From Deltaproteobacteria bacterium (GTDB lineage: Bacteria; Desulfobacterota; Deferrimicrobia; Deferrimicrobiales; Deferrimicrobiaceae), in NCBI GenBank assembly GCA_021815305.1, contig JAKAHC010000005.1:62001-126000 (forward strand): a stretch of 64,000 bases of DNA, given 5' to 3'. Numbering within the stretch: the first letter of the stretch is position 1; each line of letters begins with the position of its first letter. The position numbers were made by a program, and so were the translations under genes. Shown here one piece after another: positions 1 through 8,764 of this stretch. The notes beneath the pieces were generated by a model. The model had not been told where the DNA came from. It was given only the letters and a program-made list of their open reading frames with translations, and did not search any database.

Positions 1-533
1 GGCAGGAGATCTCCGAGGAGCCGGGCGGCCGCCCCTTCCATCTTCCCGAAGAGGGAAAGGGCCGTGTCCCCGAAGTCGATCGGGACCGCGACCTGCCCGA
101 CGATGTCCCCCGCGTCGGGTTTCACCGTCATGAAATGGAGGGTCACCCCCGTCTCCCTTTCCCCTTTCACGAGGACCCAGTTCACCGGCGCCCGCCCCCG
201 GTACTTCGGCAAAAGCGATCCGTGGAGGTTCATCGCTCCCAGCCGCGGGATGCCGAGGACTTCTTCCTTCAGCATGGAGCGGTAGTAGAAGGAGAAGAGG
301 AGGTCGGGCCGCAGCCCGCGGATCCGTTCCGGCCAGGGCGCGGCGTTGACGTCCTTCGGGTGGACGACGGGGATCCCCCGCTCGCGGCAGAAGTCCGTCA
401 CGGAGGCGAACCACCGGTTCTCCTTCGGGTCGTCCTCGTGGGACAGGACCATCGGAACTTCGAAGCCGTGGAAAAGAAGCGCGCGCAGGCCGACGATCCC
501 CATGTTGTGGTATGCGAAAACGACCGCCCTCAT
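1..533 (-). CDS. arnA: ArnA-like formyltransferase domain (partial, 3' end outside window)
   Basis: The visible 177 residues form a methionyl-tRNA-formyltransferase-fold domain. It is predicted to transfer a formyl group from N10-formyl-THF to UDP-4-amino-4-deoxy-L-arabinose in the cytoplasm, as part of lipid A Ara4N modification. The motif [12 protein letters not shown] is present, and N102, H104 and D140 sit at the same numbers as the catalytic triad of E. coli ArnA. The gene starts at ATG 531-533, six bases after the arnC stop, so it is co-transcribed downstream of arnT-B-C. The C-terminal half lies beyond the window, so it cannot be told whether the oxidative decarboxylase domain is fused, as in E. 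coli, or absent. The family assignment is firm; the exact substrate rests on the operon context. Confidence 0.85.
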   Translation of the reverse strand, partial: MRAVVFAYHNMGIVGLRALLFHGFEVPMVLSHEDDPKENRWFASVTDFCRERGIPVVHPKDVNAAPWPERIRGLRPDLLFSFYYRSMLKEEVLGIPRLGAMNLHGSLLPKYRGRAPVNWVLVKGERETGVTLHFMTVKPDAGDIVGQVAVPIDFGDTALSLFGKMEGAAARLLGDLL

Positions 534-539
534 GGTCCC

Positions 540-1463
540 TCACCGCTCGTGGAGCTTGCGGATGGTGAAGCGAGGGCGCTTGCGGACCTCGTGGTAGATG
601 CGGCCGAGGTACTGCCCCATGATCCCCAGGGCGAAGAAGAGGGCTCCCACGAAGAAGAACAGGACGGCGAAGAGGGTGAAGATGCCGTTCTCCGCCCACG
701 CGGCGCCGTAGAAGACGCGCATCACGGCGAGGAGGATGCCGAAGGCCACGCCCAGGAACGCCATCCCCGTCCCCGTGTACAGCAGCACGCGCAGGGGAAA
801 CTCGGAAAAGGAGGTGAGCAGGTCGAACTGGAGGTTCAGGAGTTTCCACAGATTGTAGTTGGAGGCCCCGGCGTGCCGTTCCTCGTGCCCCACCGGGATC
901 TCCGACATCCGCTTGGCGTACAGGGTCGCGAGGGCCGGGATGAAGGTGGAGTATTCCTGGCTCTCCACCATGCGGTCCACCACCTCGCGCCGGTACCCCC
1001 GGAGCATGCACCCCCAGTCGCTCATGCGGATTCCCGTGATGCGTCGGGTCATCGCGTTCACGACCCGGGAGGGAACCTTCCGGAACACGGAGTCCTTCCG
1101 CGTCTCCCGCACCGTCCCGACGACCTCGTAGTTCCCGTCCTCCATGGCGCGGACGATGGAGGGGATCTCCTCCGGCGGGTTCTGAAGGTCCGCGTCGATC
1201 GTGACGACGATATCCCCCCGGACCACGGAGAACCCCGACATGATCGCCGCGTGCTGCCCGTAGTTGCGCGTGAGCTCGAGGACCCGCACCCCTTCCCGGC
1301 CGACGAACCCCTTGAGGACCTCGAGGGAATCGTCCCTGCTGCCGTCGTCGACGTACACGATCTCGTACGGCCGTCCCACCTTCCCCAGCGCGGCCTCGAG
1401 GCGGTCCATCAGCAGCGGCAGGTTCGGCTCCTCGTTGTAGACGGGGACCACGACGGAAATCAT
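540..1463 (-). CDS. arnC: ArnC-like glycosyltransferase family 2 (undecaprenyl-phosphate Ara4FN transferase)
   Basis: This 307-residue GT2 enzyme is predicted to move 4-formamido-arabinose from UDP to undecaprenyl phosphate at the inner membrane. The N-terminus has the GT-A pattern VVVPVYNEEPNLPLL, then YVDDGSRD and TIDADLQNPPEEIP (DxD-type metal site). Two C-terminal hydrophobic helices follow (residues about 230-250 and 265-290), ending in the MGQYLGRIYHEV pattern typical of ArnC/DPM-like enzymes. A much longer reading frame exists upstream, but the GT2 domain begins exactly at ATG 1461-1463. That codon overlaps the arnB TGA by one base, so this start was chosen. Other polyisoprenyl-phosphate glycosyltransferases look alike; the neighbours decide for ArnC. 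Confidence 0.85.
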   Translation of the reverse strand: MISVVVPVYNEEPNLPLLMDRLEAALGKVGRPYEIVYVDDGSRDDSLEVLKGFVGREGVRVLELTRNYGQHAAIMSGFSVVRGDIVVTIDADLQNPPEEIPSIVRAMEDGNYEVVGTVRETRKDSVFRKVPSRVVNAMTRRITGIRMSDWGCMLRGYRREVVDRMVESQEYSTFIPALATLYAKRMSEIPVGHEERHAGASNYNLWKLLNLQFDLLTSFSEFPLRVLLYTGTGMAFLGVAFGILLAVMRVFYGAAWAENGIFTLFAVLFFFVGALFFALGIMGQYLGRIYHEVRKRPRFTIRKLHER

Positions 1464-2632
1464 CACCCGCGCTCCGCGAGGATTTCCCTCACCGCCTCGC
1501 AGACGTATTCCACGTCCTCGTCCGCCATCCCCGGGAACAGGGGAAGTGAAACGATCCGGCCTCCCGCCCGTTCGGTCTCCGGCAGGTTCCCGTATCCCGT
1601 CCCGTACCGGCCCATAACGTAGGAGAGAAGGTGGCAGGGAGGGAAGTGCAGCCCCACGCCCACGTTGCGCGCCGCAAGTTCCCCGATGAAAAGGTCGCGG
1701 TCCATGCCCGTGACCTTGACGATGAACAGGTGCCAGGAGTGGGCGTGGGGGTACGGCACCTCCTGGGGGAGGTCGATCCCCTGCACGCCGTGCAGGCACC
1801 CGAGGTATCTCCCCGCAAGTTCCGCGCGCCGGAGGTTCAGGTCGGCGACCCTCCGCATCTGCACGACCCCGATGGCCGCCTGGATGTCGGTGAGGTTGTA
1901 CTTGTACCCCGGCTCCCGGATGTCGTAGTGGGGCGTTCCGCCCTTCCCGTACCTCTTCCAGGCGTCGCGCTCGATCCCGTGGAAGCGCAGCAGGCGCAGC
2001 CGCGCCGCAAGGGCGTCATCGTGGCAGGTGACCATCCCCCCTTCCGCCGTGGTGATGTTCTTGATGGGGTGGAAGGAGAAGACGGCGATGTTTCCCGGCA
2101 TGCCCCGGTGCGCCCCCCCGGCGGGAACGCCCTTGTAGGACGTCCCCACGGCGTGGGCCGCGTCCTCGATGACGGGAATCCCGGACCGGTCGGCGGCGGC
2201 CCGGATCGGATCGAGATCGGCGGGCGCCCCCGCGAAATGCACGGGGATGACCGCCTTCGTCCCGGGAGAGATCCTGGAGGCAAGGTCGGAGGGGAGCACC
2301 TGGAGCGTTCCGTAGTCGCAGTCGGCGAACACGGGGGTCGCACCGCGCAGCGCGACCTGGTTGACGGTGGAAGCGAACGTCATCGAGGGGGTGACGACCT
2401 CGTCGCCCGGCCCGATCCCCAGCGCCGTGAGCACGATGTGGAGACCGGCGGTGGCGGAAGCCACCGCGACGGCGTGCGGCGCCCCGGTGAGCCCGCGAAA
2501 GGCTTCCTCGAGCTCCGCCACCCGCGGGCCGCTGGTGATCCAGCCCGACCGGAGGGACGCAACCACCGCGGCCGCCTCCTCCTCGCCCAGAGCGGGCCGG
2601 GACAGCGGCAGGAAATCGTCACGGATCTTCAC
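1463..2632 (-). CDS. arnB: ArnB-like DegT/DnrJ/EryC1 PLP aminotransferase
   Basis: This 389-residue sugar aminotransferase is predicted to convert UDP-4-ketopentose to UDP-4-amino-4-deoxy-L-arabinose with glutamate. Fold-type I landmarks are visible: GPRVAELEEAF near residue 36, the IEDAAHAVG segment near 155-163, and FSFHPIKNITTAEGG, where K191 would form the PLP Schiff base. The start is GTG (2630-2632), preceded by a GAGGGA-like site about 11 bases away. The gene sits 37 bases after arnT and overlaps arnC by one base, giving a tight operon. The length matches E. coli ArnB (about 380). Confidence 0.88.
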   Translation of the reverse strand: MKIRDDFLPLSRPALGEEEAAAVVASLRSGWITSGPRVAELEEAFRGLTGAPHAVAVASATAGLHIVLTALGIGPGDEVVTPSMTFASTVNQVALRGATPVFADCDYGTLQVLPSDLASRISPGTKAVIPVHFAGAPADLDPIRAAADRSGIPVIEDAAHAVGTSYKGVPAGGAHRGMPGNIAVFSFHPIKNITTAEGGMVTCHDDALAARLRLLRFHGIERDAWKRYGKGGTPHYDIREPGYKYNLTDIQAAIGVVQMRRVADLNLRRAELAGRYLGCLHGVQGIDLPQEVPYPHAHSWHLFIVKVTGMDRDLFIGELAARNVGVGLHFPPCHLLSYVMGRYGTGYGNLPETERAGGRIVSLPLFPGMADEDVEYVCEAVREILAERG

Positions 2633-2669
2633 GGGTGCGCCGGTCCCTCGCGGATTCGTGGTTGGGGAT

Positions 2670-4298
2670 CTAAAGCCGGTTCACGATGAGGATACCTTCA
2701 TCGGAGCGGTAGAGCAACCGATGAACGGGGAACTTCTCCCGGATCGCCTGCATGCCGTCCCGGGGGAACACGCAGAAAACGCGCTTCCCCGAGTTCCAGA
2801 GCGCCGCGAACTCCTTGTCGTCCAGGAACCAGCGGCTTCGGTCCGCCGCCCGGTCCGCTCCGAACGCGAGTTCCCCCACCTCGTCCACGAGGACGCAACG
2901 CCGCTTCGTGTAGAAGGGGATCGCCTGGCGGTAGGTATGGTACTGCGCGATGACGTCCCCTTCCCGCAGCGAGGAGTTCAGCACCGCGGCGAGCTGCTTC
3001 ACGGACTTGTAGTTTTCCAGGTACGCCGCCGCGGGGCGGTTCAGGGAGATGAGGAACAGGGCGAGGAAGAGAAAGGAAAGGTGGACGACGCGCTCCGCCG
3101 AAAGCCTCCGGAGGAACAGGGGGACCGCGCCCCAGAGCAGGATCAGGGACGCGGGAAGGAGGGCCATCGGGACCCACAGGGAAAGCTCGACCTTGTGGCG
3201 GGTGAAAGGGGGGAAGAACAGGACCCCCGCGGCCAGGACCGCCGCGAGCGCAAGCGGGGTGCGGCACCGGACGCTCCCGTCCTCCCGGTCCACCCACATC
3301 TCCAGCGCGCGCCCGAACAGGATCGCCATCGGCGGAAAGACCGGCGCGACGTAGGTCACGAGCTTGGAGTCGGAGAAGGAGAAGAACAGCAGGATGAACA
3401 GGATCCAGCAGAGGAGGAACGTCCGGTCGTCCCTTGCGAACCATTCCTCCGCGGATTGCCGCGCCGCGAGGACCGCGCGGCGGACGAAGGCCAGCCAGGG
3501 AAGCATCCCCCCCGCGAGGACCGGCAGGAAGAACCAGAACGGCTGATACCGGTGGTGGATCTTCGTCGCGTACCGGAGGAACTGTTCATGGATGAAGAAG
3601 AACCAGAGGAAATCCGGGTTGGCCCGCTGGACCAGGATCACCCAGGGGAGAGCGATGGCGAGGAACAGGGCGAATCCGACGGGCGAAAGCGCCCTGGGGA
3701 TCTCCCGCCATCGCCGGGAGAACAGCGACCACAGCAGGAGGATTCCCGCCGGGAAGACGCATCCGATCAGCCCCTTTGCGAGGAAGGCGAGGGCGGAGCC
3801 CGCGTAGGAAAGGTACAGGAACCCCCTGCCCGCCCGCCTCCCCGAAAGGTGGAGATAGGCGGGAAAGATGGCGAGGAGGAGCGTCACGGCGAGGGTCATG
3901 TCCAGCGTGTTGATCCGGCCGATGACGTAGTAGTACAGCGACGTGGAGAGGATCATCGCGGAGAACAGGCCGGTTCGCGGACCGGCGAGGATCGCCCCCA
4001 TCCAGTACGTGAGCAACACCCCCGCGATGGAAACGGTGGCGGTGAAAAAGCGTGCGGCGAACTCGGTCTGCCCGAACACGGAGAAGGAAAGGGCGTTGCC
4101 CCAGTAGAAGAGCGGAGGTTTTTCCAGGTAGACGACGCCGTTCAGGTGCGGGGTGACGAAGTCTCCGCCGGCGAGCATCTCGCGGGGGATCTCCGCGTAC
4201 CGCCCCTCGTCGGGCTCCAGCAGCGGGATGACCCCCAGCGCCGCATAGTACAGGATCGCGACGGCGAGGAAGAATGGGAGAAGGAGGCGGCGGCTCAT
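2670..4298 (-). CDS. arnT: ArnT-like lipid A aminoarabinosyltransferase (GT83/GT39 family)
   Basis: A 542-residue polytopic membrane glycosyltransferase, close to the 550 residues of E. coli ArnT. It is predicted to transfer Ara4N from undecaprenyl phosphate to lipid A on the periplasmic face. After a first membrane helix it has LLEPDEGRYAEIPREML, the acidic loop conserved in the PMT-like superfamily, and VYLEKPPLFYW. About a dozen hydrophobic helices follow, then a soluble C-terminal domain. The first of the four arn genes here, it starts at ATG 4296-4298. A TATAAT box on the same strand lies about 40 bases upstream. The reading frame remains open far upstream, but only as antisense to the P460 gene, so that extension was rejected. 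Confidence 0.88.
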   Translation of the reverse strand: MSRRLLLPFFLAVAILYYAALGVIPLLEPDEGRYAEIPREMLAGGDFVTPHLNGVVYLEKPPLFYWGNALSFSVFGQTEFAARFFTATVSIAGVLLTYWMGAILAGPRTGLFSAMILSTSLYYYVIGRINTLDMTLAVTLLLAIFPAYLHLSGRRAGRGFLYLSYAGSALAFLAKGLIGCVFPAGILLLWSLFSRRWREIPRALSPVGFALFLAIALPWVILVQRANPDFLWFFFIHEQFLRYATKIHHRYQPFWFFLPVLAGGMLPWLAFVRRAVLAARQSAEEWFARDDRTFLLCWILFILLFFSFSDSKLVTYVAPVFPPMAILFGRALEMWVDREDGSVRCRTPLALAAVLAAGVLFFPPFTRHKVELSLWVPMALLPASLILLWGAVPLFLRRLSAERVVHLSFLFLALFLISLNRPAAAYLENYKSVKQLAAVLNSSLREGDVIAQYHTYRQAIPFYTKRRCVLVDEVGELAFGADRAADRSRWFLDDKEFAALWNSGKRVFCVFPRDGMQAIREKFPVHRLLYRSDEGILIVNRL

Positions 4299-4337
4299 GC
4301 GGCGATCCCGTGCGGTCTCGGCGGCGTCATGGGCGCG

Positions 4338-4343
4338 ATTATA
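4338..4343 (-). promoter_or_regulatory. Candidate -10 box for the arn operon
   Basis: A perfect TATAAT on the minus strand lies 40 bases before the arnT ATG. No good -35 element is seen at 16-18 bases. It is divergent to the plus-strand TATAAT at 4405-4410, so both flanking genes appear to be driven from this 150-bp gap. Confidence 0.45.
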
Positions 4344-4404
4344 CCCCGTCACGGTCGCTTTGCGCTCCGACCAACCTCGAACCATCGGGGCCGGTCCGGT
4401 CTGG

Positions 4405-4410
4405 TATAAT
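4405..4410 (+). promoter_or_regulatory. Candidate -10 box for the cytochrome P460-like gene
   Basis: A perfect TATAAT lies 42 bases before the ATG at 4452. A strong GGAGGAGG ribosome site follows at 4439-4446. No consensus -35 is visible. Confidence 0.45.
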
Positions 4411-4451
4411 GGGCGCGGTTGTCCAACCCATTCCATTCGGAGGAGGATGCC

Positions 4452-4955
4452 ATGCGCCGAACCGCCGCAACGGTCGTCGTTCTGCTCGCGTCCATGGGGA
4501 TCCTGAATGCCGTCGTCCCATCGGGCATGGCCGCCGAAAACGGGCTTGCCTCGCCCATGGGGGTGACCATCCCGAAGGGGTACCGCGACTGGCAGGTCGT
4601 CGCGCCGTCCCAGCGGGACGACACGGACGAGATCCGGGTGATCCTGGGCAACGACATCGCCATGAAGGCCTTCCGGGCGAATACGCTCCCCTTCCCGGAC
4701 GGCACGATCCTCGCCAAACTGGCGTGGAAGCGCGTGAAATCGCCGGAGTTTCCCAAGACCTTCATCCCGGGAGTTGCGCCCCGGATCGAGTTCATGGTGA
4801 AGGATTCGAAGAAATATCCCTCCACCGGCGGATGGGGGTTCGGCCGGTTCATCGACGGCAAACCCGCGGACGCGAAGGTGCACGCCACCTGTTTTCCGTG
4901 CCACAAGGCAAACGTCAGGAACCACGACTTCGTCTTCACGCGGTACGCGCCGTAA
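4452..4955 (+). CDS. Cytochrome P460-like periplasmic monoheme protein
   Basis: A 167-residue exported protein with a signal peptide (residues about 1-30, ending near GMAA). A single CxxCH heme site, CFPCH, lies close to the C-terminus, in the layout of the cytochrome P460 family: PKGYRDWQVV near the mature N-terminus and a C-terminal CxxCHKAN..DFVFTRY. P460 proteins in nitrifiers oxidise hydroxylamine and carry a heme-lysine crosslink. Many homologues in other bacteria have unknown substrates, so only a c-heme redox or detoxification role is inferred. The start was set at ATG 4452 because GGAGGAGG sits six bases before it and the signal peptide begins there. It is probably monocistronic or co-transcribed with the following hydrolase. 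Confidence 0.8.
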   Translation: MRRTAATVVVLLASMGILNAVVPSGMAAENGLASPMGVTIPKGYRDWQVVAPSQRDDTDEIRVILGNDIAMKAFRANTLPFPDGTILAKLAWKRVKSPEFPKTFIPGVAPRIEFMVKDSKKYPSTGGWGFGRFIDGKPADAKVHATCFPCHKANVRNHDFVFTRYAP

Positions 4956-4981
4956 CGGGCCGGGCGACGGAACCGTCTCCC

Positions 4982-5797
4982 TTGGATTTCCACGTAACGC
5001 CGCTGCGCAGCGGCAGTTCGGGGAACCTGACGATCGTGTCCCATTCCGGGACGACGCTTCTGGTCGACGCCGGGCTGTCGTCCCAGCGGGGGCTCGCCGC
5101 CGCGCTCGCGCAGGCCGGGTGCGGGTGGGATGACGTGGACGCGGTCCTGGTGTCCCACCTGCACAGCGACCACGTCAACCCGTCGGCGGTGGCATGCTGC
5201 GCCAGGCACGAGGTCCCCATCCACCTGCACCGGAAGAACCTGGAGGGGTTCTCCAGGAAGGTCCTCTCGCGGGCCCTGGTTTCCGGGCCCGTCCGGACGT
5301 TCCTGGACGGGGAGACGTTCGCCATCGGAAAGGTCACGGTCCGCCCGTTCCGGGTTCCGCACGACGCGCACGGGGTCACCTGCGGTTTCGCGTTCACATC
5401 CGCCCGCGGCGGGAGGGACGTGCAGGTGTCGATGGCCACGGATCTCGGCCAGAACGAGAACGGGCTGTTCGAGGAATTCGTGGACAGCGACCTGATCCTG
5501 ATCGAGGCGAACTACGACGAGGGGATGCTCCACCGCAGTCCCAGGCGCGACCGGGAGCGGGTGGGGTCCGCGGTGGGGCACTTCTCCAACGCGCAGGCCG
5601 GCAAATTCCTGGTGCGGGTCCTCCAGGAAAGCCGGAAAATCCCGAAGGCCGTCGTCCTGTGCCACCTGAGCGCGGACCACAACACTCCGGAACTCGCCCG
5701 CGGTACGGTCCGGGAGATCCTCGATGCCCACCGCTTCGACGGAATCCCGGTCCACGCGGCCCGGCGGGACGGCCTTTCGAAAAGATTCACCGTTTGA
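4982..5797 (+). CDS. Metallo-beta-lactamase-fold hydrolase (YycJ/WalJ-PhnP-like)
   Basis: A 271-residue cytoplasmic metallohydrolase. The dinuclear metal motif HLHSDH is present, followed by later ligands in TDLGQNENG, GHFSNAQAG and CHLSADHNT. This set resembles YycJ/WalJ and other COG1235 phosphodiesterases. Family members act on nucleic acid or cyclic phosphodiester substrates; the substrate here is unknown. No ATG precedes the conserved N-terminal strand (PLRSGSSGNL). The start is taken as TTG 4982, the nearest start codon in frame; its ribosome site is weak, so the start is uncertain. It lies 26 bases after the P460-like gene on the same strand. Confidence 0.8.
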   Translation: MDFHVTPLRSGSSGNLTIVSHSGTTLLVDAGLSSQRGLAAALAQAGCGWDDVDAVLVSHLHSDHVNPSAVACCARHEVPIHLHRKNLEGFSRKVLSRALVSGPVRTFLDGETFAIGKVTVRPFRVPHDAHGVTCGFAFTSARGGRDVQVSMATDLGQNENGLFEEFVDSDLILIEANYDEGMLHRSPRRDRERVGSAVGHFSNAQAGKFLVRVLQESRKIPKAVVLCHLSADHNTPELARGTVREILDAHRFDGIPVHAARRDGLSKRFTV

Positions 5798-5868
5798 CCC
5801 GCGCCGCGCCTGAATACCGCGGGCGGCAGGACCGTCGAAAGCTATCGAGATCCGTTTGGAGGGGCGCC

Positions 5869-6486
5869 ATGCGAAAGATCGTAAGCCTCGCGGTGATCGC
5901 CGCCTTGTGCGTTTGGACCCTGTCGGGCTGCGCCGCGAACCAGGGGATCCGGGAGCACCAGGGAGCCGCCATAGGAGCCGGCGCGGGCGCCGTGGGAGGA
6001 GCGGTCCTCGGCGGGCTCGTGGGCGGCAGGCGCGGCGCGCTGGTCGGTGGGTTGCTCGGCGCCCTTACCGGCGGCATCGTCGGCAACTACTACGACCAGA
6101 AGGAAAAGGACCTCGCCGAAACCCGCAAGGCCTACGCGGGTTACAGCGCGGCGAAGGGGACGCGGCTCAAGATCGAGCGGGTGCGCGCCACCCCGGCGGC
6201 GACCCGCCCCGGCGAGACCGTGGACATCCGGATGACGTACGCAGTGCTCACTCCGCGGGAGGATGTGATGGTGCCCGTCCGGGAAACCCGCGAGATTCTC
6301 TTCAACGGCATCCGGGTCGGGGAAACCTCGATCGACATCGAGCGCGAGGGCGGCACGTGGCGCTCCGTCGTCCCCATCACCCTGCCGCAGGACGCCCGTC
6401 CCGGGCACTACCGTGTCATCGCCACCGTGGAGAGCCGCAACGGCGGAAAGGACGTCGAGGAGACCACGTTCCGCGTGCACCGGTGA
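5869..6486 (+). CDS. Glycine-zipper outer-membrane lipoprotein
   Basis: A 205-residue lipoprotein. The signal peptide ends in the lipobox LSGC (C21). It is followed by a glycine-zipper segment (residues about 32-70: repeated GAxxGGA and [10 protein letters not shown]) like those of SlyB/YMGG-type proteins, which insert or pack in membranes. The C-terminal half (about 95-205) is predicted as a beta-rich soluble domain. It contains the repeated pattern of a surface-adhesion or envelope-stress protein but no catalytic motif. The start ATG 5869 has a GGAGGGG site just upstream. Function beyond envelope integrity is not supported. Confidence 0.75.
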   Translation: MRKIVSLAVIAALCVWTLSGCAANQGIREHQGAAIGAGAGAVGGAVLGGLVGGRRGALVGGLLGALTGGIVGNYYDQKEKDLAETRKAYAGYSAAKGTRLKIERVRATPAATRPGETVDIRMTYAVLTPREDVMVPVRETREILFNGIRVGETSIDIEREGGTWRSVVPITLPQDARPGHYRVIATVESRNGGKDVEETTFRVHR

Positions 6487-6544
6487 TACGGAACCCCCCG
6501 CGTCAAGCCTCACCATGTCGTTTTCCCGCTACAATCGAGGGGGC

Positions 6545-8764
6545 ATGAAGACCACCCTCCGGAAGCGCGACATCGATCTCCTCGTCGGAGCCCGCCACTG
6601 GGACCCCTTTTCCGTGCTGGGACCCCACGTCGCGGGGGAGAAGGGGAACCGGTTCCTCTCCATCCGGGTGATCCATCCCCGGGCGACGGCAGTCCACGTG
6701 TTGCGGGACACGGGGGACGGCGGGCGTCGGACTGCGATGGCCCGCGTTCACCCGGACGGGGTGTTCGAAGCCCGCTTCCCCGGGGATGCGGAGATCTTCC
6801 CCTACCGGCTGGAGTTCCTCGCGCACGACGGGTACCGCTGGACCCAGGCCGACCCCTACGCCTTCGGGCTGGTCCTGTCCGACTTCGACATCCACCTGCT
6901 GGCGGAGGGAAGCCACCTGGACTCGTACGGGAAGATGGGGAGCCACCTCCTCGACCTGGGGGGAACGAGGGGCGCGTCATTCGCGGTGTGGGCCCCCAAC
7001 GCGGAGCGGGTGTCGGTGGTGTGCAACGCGAACCACTGGGACGGACGCGTCCACCCGATGCGCAACCGCGGCGAGTCCGGCATCTGGGAGATCTTCCTCC
7101 CCGGGATCGGGGACGGGGAGGTGTACAAGTACGAGATCCGCGCCCGCGGCACGGGGGAACTGTTCCTCAAGTCGGACCCCTTCGGCTTCCGCTTCGAGCG
7201 CCCGCCCCGCACGGGTTCGATCGTCTGCGACATCGACGGGTACGCATGGAAAGACGCGGCCTGGATGGAGGAGCGGTCGAAACGGAACCTCCTGGACGAA
7301 GCCCTTGCCGTCTACGAGGTGCACCTGGGCTCCTGGAAGCGGAGGGAAGGTGAGGGCGGCCCCTATCTCACCTACGGGGAATTGGCGGACCAGCTCGTTC
7401 CGTACGTCCGCGAGCTTGGATACACCCACGTCGAGCTGCTCCCGGTTGCGGAGCACCCCTTCGACGGGTCCTGGGGATACCAGGTCCTCGGGTATTACGC
7501 GCCGACATCCCGCTTCGGCCTCCCCGGGGAGTTCATGGAGTTCGTGGACCGATGCCACCAGGCGGGGATCGGCGTGATCCTCGACTGGGTGCCCGCCCAC
7601 TTCCCGCGCGACGCCCACGGCCTGGCGCTCTTCGACGGAACCCACCTCTACGAGCACTCGGACCCGCGGCTGGGGGAGCACCGCGAGTGGGGCACCCTTG
7701 CGTTCAACTTCGGGCGGAGGGAGGTCGCGGACTTCCTCCTCGCGAACGCGCTCTTCTGGCTGGACAAGTACCACATCGACGGGCTGCGGGTGGACGCGGT
7801 GGCGTCGATGCTCTACCTGGATTACTCGCGGAAGGACGGCGAGTGGATCCCGAACGTCCACGGGGGGAACGAGAACCTCGATGCGATCGCTTTCCTCAAG
7901 CGGATGAACGAACTGGTGCACGGGCGCCATCCCGGCGCGATCACCGTGGCGGAGGAGTCCACCGCCTGGCCCGCCGTCTCGCGGCCCACGTATCTCGGGG
8001 GCCTGGGGTTCACCCTCAAGTGGAACATGGGGTGGATGCACGACATGCTGGCGTTCATCGAGAAGGAGCCGGTCCACCGGAAGTTCCACTTCGGCCAGCT
8101 CACCTTCGCGCTCCTGTACGCCTTCCACGAGAACTTCGTCCTGCCGTTCTCCCACGACGAGGTCGTGCACCTGAAACGGTCGATGCTCGACAAGATGCCC
8201 CCCGGCGACCTCCGGTGGAAGTTCGGCAACCTTCGCCTCCTCTACGCCTACATGTACGCACATCCGGGGAAGAAGCTCCTCTTCATGGGCGGGGAGTTCG
8301 GACAGTGGGAGGAGTGGAACCACGACCGGTCGCTGCAGTGGGACCTGCTTCAGTGGGACACCCACCGCGGCCTCCAGCGATTCGTGCGGGACCTGAACCG
8401 GCTCTACAGGGACATCCCCTCGCTCCACGAGGTCGACTTCCGCCCCGAGGGGTTCGAGTGGATCGACTTCCGGGACGTGGACAACAGCGTCGTCTCCTTC
8501 CTCCGCCGCGGGAAGGACCCGGGCGATGCCGTCGTGTGCGTCTTCAACTTCACCCCGGTGCCCCGGGAAGCGTACCGCCTGGGGGTCCCATTCGGCGGCA
8601 GCTACCGGGAGGTCCTGAACAGCGACGCCGGGGCCTACGGGGGCGGCAACACGGGCAACGGCGGGTCCGTGGTCTCCGAGGAACGGCCGTGGATGGGCCG
8701 CCCGCACTCCGTCTCCCTGACCCTGCCCCCGCTGGGCGCCCTGTACCTACGCCCGGAAAGGTAG
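6545..8764 (+). CDS. glgB: 1,4-alpha-glucan branching enzyme
   Basis: A 739-residue GH13 enzyme that forms alpha-1,6 branches in glycogen. Domains in order: an N-terminal CBM48-like module ([10 protein letters not shown]), a second CBM48 (residues about 140-240, [14 protein letters not shown]), the GH13 barrel, and a C-terminal beta domain. The nucleophile is D417 in DGLRVDAV, the acid/base is E470 in TVAEES, and the transition-state stabiliser lies in [10 protein letters not shown]. The 53-residue spacing of the two catalytic residues equals that in E. coli GlgB. ATG 6545 was chosen because GAGGGGG lies directly upstream; an earlier in-frame ATG (6514) has no ribosome site. The following MFS gene begins at the next base after the stop. 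Confidence 0.95.
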   Translation: MKTTLRKRDIDLLVGARHWDPFSVLGPHVAGEKGNRFLSIRVIHPRATAVHVLRDTGDGGRRTAMARVHPDGVFEARFPGDAEIFPYRLEFLAHDGYRWTQADPYAFGLVLSDFDIHLLAEGSHLDSYGKMGSHLLDLGGTRGASFAVWAPNAERVSVVCNANHWDGRVHPMRNRGESGIWEIFLPGIGDGEVYKYEIRARGTGELFLKSDPFGFRFERPPRTGSIVCDIDGYAWKDAAWMEERSKRNLLDEALAVYEVHLGSWKRREGEGGPYLTYGELADQLVPYVRELGYTHVELLPVAEHPFDGSWGYQVLGYYAPTSRFGLPGEFMEFVDRCHQAGIGVILDWVPAHFPRDAHGLALFDGTHLYEHSDPRLGEHREWGTLAFNFGRREVADFLLANALFWLDKYHIDGLRVDAVASMLYLDYSRKDGEWIPNVHGGNENLDAIAFLKRMNELVHGRHPGAITVAEESTAWPAVSRPTYLGGLGFTLKWNMGWMHDMLAFIEKEPVHRKFHFGQLTFALLYAFHENFVLPFSHDEVVHLKRSMLDKMPPGDLRWKFGNLRLLYAYMYAHPGKKLLFMGGEFGQWEEWNHDRSLQWDLLQWDTHRGLQRFVRDLNRLYRDIPSLHEVDFRPEGFEWIDFRDVDNSVVSFLRRGKDPGDAVVCVFNFTPVPREAYRLGVPFGGSYREVLNSDAGAYGGGNTGNGGSVVSEERPWMGRPHSVSLTLPPLGALYLRPER

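Noticed and set aside
135-1622. Long plus-strand open frame over the arn genes
   Set aside because: Pro/Arg/His-rich shadow of real minus-strand GT2 and formyltransferase genes in high-GC DNA; no domain or ribosome site.
2361-4409. 682-codon plus-strand frame
   Set aside because: Antisense to arnT; composition (Glu/Arg/Gly/Asp runs) is typical of the reverse of a membrane protein gene.
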